Shown in pieces: positions 57,963 through 64,000 of a stretch of 64,000 nt of DNA. The notes under the pieces are model-generated. The model searched no databases. It saw nothing but the letters and a program-made list of their open reading frames with translations, and was not told where the DNA came from. The DNA lies in NCBI RefSeq assembly GCF_001435845.1, contig NZ_CM003596.1, positions 1,984,001-2,048,000 on the forward strand. The letters run 5' to 3'. Position 1 is the stretch's first letter. Every line of letters starts with the position of its first letter. The translations under genes were made by a program, and so were the position numbers. The stretch is from Psychrobacter sp. P11G3 (GTDB taxonomy: Bacteria > Pseudomonadota > Gammaproteobacteria > Pseudomonadales > Moraxellaceae).

Positions 57963-58505
57963 ATGTCAACAGATTATGCTCAAAAAATTCAAGCCGGTAC
58001 TACGTTTCCTAAAATGGAAGTACAAGTATTAAACAGTGAAATGACTTCGTTAGGCAAACCTGAAAACGGTCATGACTGGAAACTGGTTGTTGTATACCGT
58101 GGTAAACATTGCCCAATTTGCACAAAATACTTAAATACCTTAGAGACAGTAAAACAGTCTTTCTATGACGTCGGTGTCGATATCATCGCAGTATCTGCAG
58201 ACAGCAAAGAGCAGTTAGAAGGTCATCTCGATCAAATAGATGTCAGTTTCCCTATGGCTTATGGTCTGACTATCGAGCAGATGAACACGCTAGGTCTATA
58301 TATCTCTGACCCACGTTCAGAAAAAGAAACCGATCATCCTTTCGCTGAGCCTGCTGTATTCGTTATCAATGCTGAAGGAAAAGTACATATCGTTGATATC
58401 TCAAACGCACCGTTCTCTAGACCAGATCTTGAAGCCTTGGCAAACGGTTTGGCTTTTGTTAGAAACCCAGAAAACAACTACCCTATCCGTGGTATGCACG
58501 GCTAA
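57963..58505 (+). CDS. AhpC/TSA-like peroxiredoxin-family protein
   Basis: A 180-residue thioredoxin-fold protein. The redox centre is Cys50-Pro-Ile-Cys53 in YRGKHCPICTKYL, a CxxC where classical peroxiredoxins have PxxxTxxC, so it belongs to the peroxiredoxin-like branch. IIAVSADSKEQLEGH and the C-terminal EPAVFVINAEGKVHIVDIS are standard. It has AAGGA before the ATG and is the last gene before a terminator, closing the thiol-redox row. Confidence 0.88.
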   Translation: MSTDYAQKIQAGTTFPKMEVQVLNSEMTSLGKPENGHDWKLVVVYRGKHCPICTKYLNTLETVKQSFYDVGVDIIAVSADSKEQLEGHLDQIDVSFPMAYGLTIEQMNTLGLYISDPRSEKETDHPFAEPAVFVINAEGKVHIVDISNAPFSRPDLEALANGLAFVRNPENNYPIRGMHG

Positions 58506-58577
58506 TTGATATAGTAAATATAGAGTGTTGATTCACTCGATTATTTAGCTGATCGATATCTAACGGGTTAAATTATA

Positions 58578-58616
58578 GAGGGCGTATCGAGATAATTCTT
58601 GATACACCCTTTTTTT
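58578..58616 (+). terminator. Terminator after the peroxiredoxin-like gene
   Basis: AGGGCGTATC stem with GATACACCCT (one mismatch) followed by seven T. Confidence 0.88.
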
Positions 58617-58898
58617 GTTTATTGATAACTTAATTGCTATCAAACGCAGTCGCTTCATATCTAACTTCATTAGTATTTGCTCAGTACTAATGTGTGAGTA
58701 GCACTGTGAATCTATAAAAAGAGGTTATAGACGAAACTCATAGACTAGCCAGCATATAAGGGCTATATTTGAGCTCGAAATATCATCATAGACACTTACC
58801 CTTTTAATTAATCTGTATTTCATTTTTTATCGGTTAGTTTTTATAAATAAAACAGACTGTGTTTATGGTCTGGTTCGTATTTCGCTTTGGCAAAATCT

Positions 58899-58907
58899 TG
58901 ATATAAT
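58899..58907 (+). promoter_or_regulatory. Extended -10 promoter for the acyltransferase gene
   Basis: TGATATAAT is a perfect extended -10 (TGnTATAAT), about 130 bp before the ATG. No good -35 is present, as expected for this promoter class. Confidence 0.5.
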
Positions 58908-59036
58908 TGTACGTTCTAATTCACCAATGCTGTTTATTATTTGTTGTTAACACTCGTACACTGAGATTGATTTCTGCTAAAATCATGCAGCAACATTATC
59001 AATATCTCATCATAGGCATGAGTAAAAGGATTCGAT

Positions 59037-60059
59037 ATGCGATTGAAATCAATCGTTCAAAAACTACATGAACGCGCTCCAAAACTGGGCAAAGCTGCCT
59101 CACTGACGACGGCAACCAGCGTTATTACTTTTAATAGTATGTTAGCTGGGCTACCTGTATGGGTAATGGGTGCTACCAAGGCTATCACCGGTGCTGCCAT
59201 CGCTGACAAAGCCGTTATCGATGTGACGAACTATTGGATCAATAGTAACAATGCATTGATCGATAACGTATTACCGCGCAAAGACTGGCGCATTAACTTA
59301 CCTGATGATGTGCATACCAACGGTAAGTATCTACTGGTGAGCAATCATCAGTCATGGGTTGATACCAGTATCGTGCAATATATCAGCGAAAAACGTTTGC
59401 CATTAACGCGTTTTTTTACCAAGTTTGAGCTCATATACATCCCCGTCATTGGTCAGGCTTTCTACTTTCTCGACTTTCCTATGATGCGTCGACATTCCAA
59501 AGAAGCCATCGCTAAAAACCCTGCTCTAAAGGGTAAGGATATCGAAGAAGCGAAACGAGCGTGTGCATTGCTCAAGGACAAGCCTTTTACACTATTGAAC
59601 TATCTAGAAGGGACTCGCTTTACCCCTAGCAAACATGATAAACAAGAATCCCCTTATACGCATTTACTGAAGCCACGCGCTGGCGGGTTATCACTGGCTA
59701 TGAGTGCATTAGGGGAAGAGATTGATGGAATTTTGGACATGACGATCGTCTACCCTGACGGTGTACCCACTTATAGCGATCTATGGAAAGGTAATATCAA
59801 ACGTTTAGGCGTCGATGTACGACATATTGAGATACCTGAAGATCTGTTTACGGCAATCAAAAACGGTGGCTATGAAACAGATGAGGCTATAAAAGCACAG
59901 ATGTTTGAATGGGTAGAGCAAATATGGCATCAAAAGGATCAGCTAATCACAGAAATGTTGGCTGACTTTGAGAACAGTGAATTTGAGAGCAATGATTTTG
60001 AGAGCAATGACTCTGGAAATAAAGCATCTGAAATTAAAGATAATATTGAACAGGCTTAG
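59037..60059 (+). CDS. Lysophospholipid acyltransferase, YihG-like
   Basis: A 340-residue membrane acyltransferase of the PlsC superfamily. A hydrophobic stretch (about 20-60) precedes the catalytic HX4D motif in VSNHQSWVDTSIVQY (about 102-107), followed by FFTKFELIYIPVIGQAFYFLDFPMMRR, which marks the YihG/YihG-like branch. The LLNYLEGTRFTP motif binds glycerol phosphate. It would acylate lysophosphatidic acid or lysophospholipids. The C-terminus (about 310-340) is an acidic tail with short repeats (FESNDFESND). Confidence 0.9.
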   Translation: MRLKSIVQKLHERAPKLGKAASLTTATSVITFNSMLAGLPVWVMGATKAITGAAIADKAVIDVTNYWINSNNALIDNVLPRKDWRINLPDDVHTNGKYLLVSNHQSWVDTSIVQYISEKRLPLTRFFTKFELIYIPVIGQAFYFLDFPMMRRHSKEAIAKNPALKGKDIEEAKRACALLKDKPFTLLNYLEGTRFTPSKHDKQESPYTHLLKPRAGGLSLAMSALGEEIDGILDMTIVYPDGVPTYSDLWKGNIKRLGVDVRHIEIPEDLFTAIKNGGYETDEAIKAQMFEWVEQIWHQKDQLITEMLADFENSEFESNDFESNDSGNKASEIKDNIEQA

Positions 60060-60146
60060 CCTATTCTCTCTACCAACAATCCTAATTATTTGATAACCTC
60101 AAGGTGTGTTGCACGTGTACTAATATGATGAAGGTAAAGCCATATA

Positions 60147-60881
60147 ATGATGAAGTTCCGCGAAAAATGGTTTTGGGCGTTGTGCCTTGCAGTATTAGTA
60201 CATGTTGGGGTTTTCTTTGTTTTCTATCTCAATACTCATCAGACGGATTCAGTAGAAGTAGCTGATAGCCAAACGAACACGACTAAACCTGCTGCTATCA
60301 ACAATGTAGATCTACCTGAAAAGATCTATACCACTACTGTCACCAGCACTAAGACATCTAATGACACTAACAACAATGTAGAAGACACGGTCAATAAAAA
60401 ATCTGAGATTGGTAATGAGCCTGAAACATCTCAGCTAATAAGTAGTGATGAGCAAACAGCTAGCGTGGAAAGCAGAAAAGCACCCTCTTCTCCAGCGACC
60501 AACAACGTCAATGATAAACCCAAAAAACCAGCTTCTACATCGATAGAATCATCTCAAGCAAACAAAACTCCACCGCAAAATGAAAAAATTCCAAATGTCC
60601 AAACAGATAGCAATACCCAATCTATAGTTGCGAGTACTGACGATAAATTAGAAGATATTAAAAACAATGCAAGCTTATTGGATATAGATGTTCCTGCTCA
60701 AAAAAGTAACGTCAAAATAGATAAAGACTATCTTTCAGCAAAATCTGAAGTGGAAGCGATAAACGATCAATTGAGTTCGGCTATCAACGAAGTTAAAAAG
60801 CGTAATCAGCAGAAAATTGACGAGCAACAACAGTTAAGAAATGAGGCGAATAGCCAAAGACTTCCTGAAAGTTCCAATTAA
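60147..60881 (+). CDS. TolA/TonB-like orphan membrane protein
   Basis: A 244-residue protein with a single N-terminal membrane anchor (about 8-29, FWALCLAVLVHVGVFFVFYL) whose His position resembles the SxxxH signature of TolA and TonB anchors. Residues 35-195 are a Ser/Thr/Asn/Lys-rich linker with little predicted structure, and 200-240 form a coiled coil (SAINEVKKRNQQKIDEQQQ). No TonB or TolA C-terminal domain is present. The family is not recognised. It lies between a phospholipid acyltransferase and a type I secretion pair, without a clear operon link. Confidence 0.65.
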   Translation: MMKFREKWFWALCLAVLVHVGVFFVFYLNTHQTDSVEVADSQTNTTKPAAINNVDLPEKIYTTTVTSTKTSNDTNNNVEDTVNKKSEIGNEPETSQLISSDEQTASVESRKAPSSPATNNVNDKPKKPASTSIESSQANKTPPQNEKIPNVQTDSNTQSIVASTDDKLEDIKNNASLLDIDVPAQKSNVKIDKDYLSAKSEVEAINDQLSSAINEVKKRNQQKIDEQQQLRNEANSQRLPESSN

Positions 60882-60931
60882 GACTATAAGAGTTATAAGC
60901 AGTAGCACAATTAGACCGAATACCTCTATAT

Positions 60932-60960
60932 AAAAAACCCAGCGATTAACTGGGGTTTTT
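60932..60960. terminator. Bidirectional terminator
   Basis: AAAAAACCCAG stem with CTGGGGTTTTT between the converging orphan gene and the secretion adaptor gene. Confidence 0.88.
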
Positions 60961-60994
60961 ATTATCTTATCAATAAATACTCAATATTAAACTG

Positions 60995-62164
60995 TTAGCG
61001 CTCACCCAAACCTTCTGATAAGGTTTTAGTAATTGGCTTAGTTAAATAAGACAATACCGTACGTTCCATCGCTTTAATATCAACAGAAGCTGTCATACCA
61101 GGTTTGATGACAATCTCATCACCGCGCCCCTTAAACTCAGCACCATTAATTACAATTAATACACGGTAGTAAGGCTCTTCGCCTTTAGGTGTTTGCTCCA
61201 TTAGCGTGTCTGGACTGATATAGTTAACTGTACCTTTCATGGCTCCAAAGATAGAGTAATCATAAGCATCGAGCTTAACCGTCGCTTCTTGACCTTCTTT
61301 GACATAAGCAATATCAGCGGGACTGACCTTGGCATCTATAACCAAGTCACTACTGGTCGGTAGAATCTGCATGATAACTTCACCGGGCTTGACGACACCG
61401 CCAATAGTGGTCACATTGATGTTTTTAATTTTACCTTCTGTAGGCGCCATCAAGCGCTTCTCTTCAAGTACTTGTGCTCGATCTCGCAATTGCTCAAGCT
61501 CTGTATCTAGCTCTTCTTGAGCCTTGGTCATTTCAGCCTGTGCTTCTTCAAAATACTTATTGCGCTTGTTATTAATCTGCGCTTCGATATCAGCAACTTG
61601 ACGACTGAGCTTGATGACATCAGCTTGGCTCACATCGCCATATTTTAATAAAGGCTCATTCATGCGCAATTCTTGACGCGCCAGCACCAGCATTTTTTCA
61701 AGGGAAGAGACTTCTTCATTGATAGCTTGACGACGTCTATTGTATAGCGCCCTTTGGTTTTGCACGTACTCAGGATAGTCCTGTACCCCTTTAGGAAATA
61801 CCAACGGTTTTTCAAAAATCTCAGCATTTAGTCTTGCTAGCTTAGCAGTTAGCGCGGCTGTTTTAGAAGCAGAATTATCAACAGCCGCTTTAGCACGCTC
61901 TTCCTCCAACACTACCAATAACTGACCTGCCTTAACTTCTTCACCTTCTGTGACAGCCAGCTGAGTCAATACGCCGCCTTCTGACGCTTGGATTTCTTGC
62001 GTTCGAGCACTGGCGATTACCGTTGCTTGCGCACGGGTCACTTGGTCAATCTTGGCAAATGAGGCCCAGACAATTAAAGTGACGATCCCGATTAATGCTA
62101 TCCAAATACTCAATCTTGAACGGTTAACTTGGGGTTTAGTGGGTGTGTACTTATACTCTGACAT
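60995..62164 (-). CDS. Type I secretion periplasmic adaptor (HlyD family, LapC-like)
   Basis: A 389-residue adaptor linking the inner-membrane ABC transporter to an outer-membrane channel. An N-terminal anchor (about 19-36) is followed by the first barrel half IQASEGGVLTQLAVTEGEEVKAGQLL, a long coiled coil (about 110-235), the second half MAPTEGKIKNINVTTIGGVVKPGE, and the HlyD domain with RVLIVINGAEFKGRGDEIVIKPGM (in part). The C-terminal TVLSYLTKPITK is the family signature. It begins 2 bp after the ABC gene. The cargo and TolC-like partner are not in the window. Confidence 0.93.
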   Translation of the reverse strand: MSEYKYTPTKPQVNRSRLSIWIALIGIVTLIVWASFAKIDQVTRAQATVIASARTQEIQASEGGVLTQLAVTEGEEVKAGQLLVVLEEERAKAAVDNSASKTAALTAKLARLNAEIFEKPLVFPKGVQDYPEYVQNQRALYNRRRQAINEEVSSLEKMLVLARQELRMNEPLLKYGDVSQADVIKLSRQVADIEAQINNKRNKYFEEAQAEMTKAQEELDTELEQLRDRAQVLEEKRLMAPTEGKIKNINVTTIGGVVKPGEVIMQILPTSSDLVIDAKVSPADIAYVKEGQEATVKLDAYDYSIFGAMKGTVNYISPDTLMEQTPKGEEPYYRVLIVINGAEFKGRGDEIVIKPGMTASVDIKAMERTVLSYLTKPITKTLSEGLGER

Positions 62165-62166
62165 GC

Positions 62167-64000
62167 CTACTTCCCTTGATCGTCTGTTAAATGTTTAGCA
62201 TTGATAGGTTTTACGCTGATATTTCTGACTCTAGAGGTAGCAGGCTTATTTTCGTCGGCACCTTCTTTCGACGGTTGATTGGTTTTATCAACGATTCTAT
62301 CTTTTTGCTGTACGGTGGTTTTATTTTTTGCTTGATCGTTTTTTCTGAGCTCATCAAGTACAGCTTGTTTTGGACCATCAATAATAATACGCTGGTTATC
62401 CATAATGATCAGACGATCTACCAAGTCTAGCAATGCTGTCTTGTGGGTAGACACAATAAACGTTTGCCCTTGCGTCAACTCCTGACGTAGCACTTGTAGA
62501 CAGCGCTGCTCTTGTCGGTTGTCCATAGAAGCCGTCGGCTCATCTAGCAAAAACACATCAGGTTTGGTCAATAATAAACGGGTAAATGCCACCAGTTGCT
62601 TTTGTCCACCCGATAGTCCTTTACCGCCTTCACTAATCGGCAAATCCAAACCGCTTGAGTGACTCGATACCAAATTAATGAGCCCTGTCCTATTTAAAGT
62701 CTCTTGAAGGACATCGTCATTGGGCGCTGCCATACCGATTAATAAATTCTCTCGCAGGGTTCCTTGAAACAGTCGATGATCTTGTTGCAGATAACCCAAG
62801 CGCTCACTAAGTGTCTCACGACTGATTTGATGTATATCCAGTCCGTCTAATAACACGCGTCCTTCCGTGGGTGCATACAGTCCTGCCAGCACTTTAAGCA
62901 AGGTAGATTTACCTGAACCAATAGGCCCAAGTATCGCGATACGCTCTCCTGGTTTAATCGACAGTTGCGGAACCGTAATGGCTGGTCGATCGTTGCCTTG
63001 GTAATTGAACGACAATCCATCGCACTGATACGCGCCTTTTATATGCGTAGGCGATAATGGATACGCAACGCCTTGGTTGTCTTGCTCCAGTGCAAACAGA
63101 CTCTCAATATTCATTTTGGCGGCTTTGGCATGAGCATACTGTACTAGTAGATTGGGTATTGCCATAACAGGCGCCAACACTCTACCACCAAGTATCGAGC
63201 AGGCAATCAGTCCGCCCATTGTCATGTCACCTTGCATAACGACAAACGACCCGACTATCACGATACCAACGTAGCTTACTTGCTGTAGCATCTGCGTAAA
63301 ATACGTTAAGTTGTCATTGGCGTGCTTCATATCCAAGTCGTTTTTGATGGTGACATCCATCACATCTAGCCAACGCGAGAGAAACTTCCAGCTGCCCGCC
63401 CCCGCCTTTATCGTCTCGACGCCTTCCACAGCTTCTACTAACAGACCTGTCTTATAATAAGAGGCAGTCGCACCCTCTGAAGCAATAGCATCAATGCGTT
63501 TGCGTGCAATCAGTCCCATCGTAATTGCGATGACCGCCGCTATTACTGGTACAACAGCGACTAATGGCGAGCCAATAAAAGCTATTAAACTGATAAAAAT
63601 AATGGTCATGGGCAAATCGACCAAACCAAAAAGCGTGCTCGCCGTAAAAAAGCTACGTACTTGCTCATAACCACGTAACTGTGCTGCCATAGAGCCAACT
63701 GACCCCGGCATTTGGTCGATACGTACTTTGAGTAGACGTTGGAACACTTCTCGAGATAGGTACTGGTCTAGACCGACAACGACCTTATCCATGATTCTTG
63801 AGCGAGAAAACTTCATGAATGCTTCAAACATGATCACTAAGAAGACGCCACTGGCTAAAATGATCAGCGTGTATTCACTACGCGTTGGTATGACACGGTC
63901 ATAAACCTGCATAGAAAACAGAGAAACGGCTAATGCCAACATGTTGATCAGAAAAGTGGCGATAACGGCTTCAGCTAAAATGCCTTTATAATTACCCAAA
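62167..64000 (-). CDS. Type I secretion ABC transporter, LapB-like (partial)
   Basis: Partial: the gene continues beyond the right edge, and the visible 611 residues lack the N-terminal part (probably an inactive C39-like domain as in LapB). The membrane domain shows QVYDRVIPTRSEYTL and QRLLKVRIDQMPGSVGSM; the ATPase domain has Walker A LGPIGSGKSTLL, signature EGGKGLSGGQKQLV and Walker B VFLLDEPTASMD. An unusual polar C-terminal tail of about 55 residues (KTTVQQKDR...) follows. With the downstream adaptor it would export a large adhesin or RTX-type protein. Confidence 0.93.
   Translation of the reverse strand, partial: LGNYKGILAEAVIATFLINMLALAVSLFSMQVYDRVIPTRSEYTLIILASGVFLVIMFEAFMKFSRSRIMDKVVVGLDQYLSREVFQRLLKVRIDQMPGSVGSMAAQLRGYEQVRSFFTASTLFGLVDLPMTIIFISLIAFIGSPLVAVVPVIAAVIAITMGLIARKRIDAIASEGATASYYKTGLLVEAVEGVETIKAGAGSWKFLSRWLDVMDVTIKNDLDMKHANDNLTYFTQMLQQVSYVGIVIVGSFVVMQGDMTMGGLIACSILGGRVLAPVMAIPNLLVQYAHAKAAKMNIESLFALEQDNQGVAYPLSPTHIKGAYQCDGLSFNYQGNDRPAITVPQLSIKPGERIAILGPIGSGKSTLLKVLAGLYAPTEGRVLLDGLDIHQISRETLSERLGYLQQDHRLFQGTLRENLLIGMAAPNDDVLQETLNRTGLINLVSSHSSGLDLPISEGGKGLSGGQKQLVAFTRLLLTKPDVFLLDEPTASMDNRQEQRCLQVLRQELTQGQTFIVSTHKTALLDLVDRLIIMDNQRIIIDGPKQAVLDELRKNDQAKNKTTVQQKDRIVDKTNQPSKEGADENKPATSRVRNISVKPINAKHLTDDQGK

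Larger units (their letters stand above)
58506..59036. other. Intergenic region before the acyltransferase gene
   Basis: 531 bp holding the terminator at 58578 and an extended -10 promoter at 58899-58907. The rest (about 58620-58890) shows no coding potential or recognisable repeat. Confidence 0.55.

Overview
The window looks like a chromosomal segment from a cold-adapted gammaproteobacterium of the Moraxellaceae, most likely Psychrobacter. This rests on AT-rich coding DNA, a close match in remembered sequence to the Antarctic Moraxella polyester hydrolase/lipase, a haloalkane dehalogenase of the type known from Psychrobacter cryohalolentis, and the mixture of Acinetobacter/Moraxella-like housekeeping genes. 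No search was run, so the genus is an inference. One tRNA gene is present. There is no rRNA, CRISPR array, prophage or complete insertion sequence.

Layout. 1-2.3 kb: the 5' part of a fatty acyl-CoA ligase and an MFS transporter. 2.7-5.7 kb: a secreted PETase/cutinase-family hydrolase, then two tandem metallo-beta-lactamase-like paralogues. 5.7-7.9 kb: a nitric-oxide module of nsrR and nnrS, with an NsrR-type operator and a small IS5-like MITE. 8.1-10.5 kb: DUF3429 protein, cryptochrome DASH and a small orphan gene. 10.6-17.5 kb: an electrophile/aldehyde detoxification block (aldehyde dehydrogenase, NemR-type regulator, YqhD, CurA, DJ-1/PfpI protein, GST) with two identical palindromic operators. 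17.9-20.9 kb: an EmrAB-like efflux pair. 21-40.2 kb: mostly housekeeping (pdxH, glmM, guaB, an MscS channel, cysS, a cobalamin adenosyltransferase, a lipoprotein, a glycerophosphodiesterase, a desaturase, selO, maeB, cca, a pteridine-reductase-like SDR), followed by the tRNA. 40.7-41.4 kb: mntP behind a yybP-ykoY manganese riboswitch.

41.6-51.8 kb is a siderophore uptake locus: TonB-dependent receptor, a decayed RraA-like gene, an MFS exporter, fhuB, fhuD, fhuC and a divergent siderophore-interacting reductase, with two Fur-box-like sites. 52-58.5 kb is a second detoxification island: haloalkane dehalogenase, TetR regulator, Nu-class-like GST, ABM monooxygenase, AhpD-like protein, FrnE-like DsbA protein, YghU and a peroxiredoxin-like protein. 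Its control regions hold unusually clear TetR-type palindromes. 59-64 kb: a YihG-like acyltransferase, a TolA/TonB-like orphan membrane protein and a type I secretion adaptor plus ABC transporter that runs off the window.

The most notable items are the polyester-hydrolase homologue, the NemR-like electrophile regulon with matching operators, the thiol/GST island with three tandem palindromes, and a 108-bp inverted-terminal repeat family present three times between genes.
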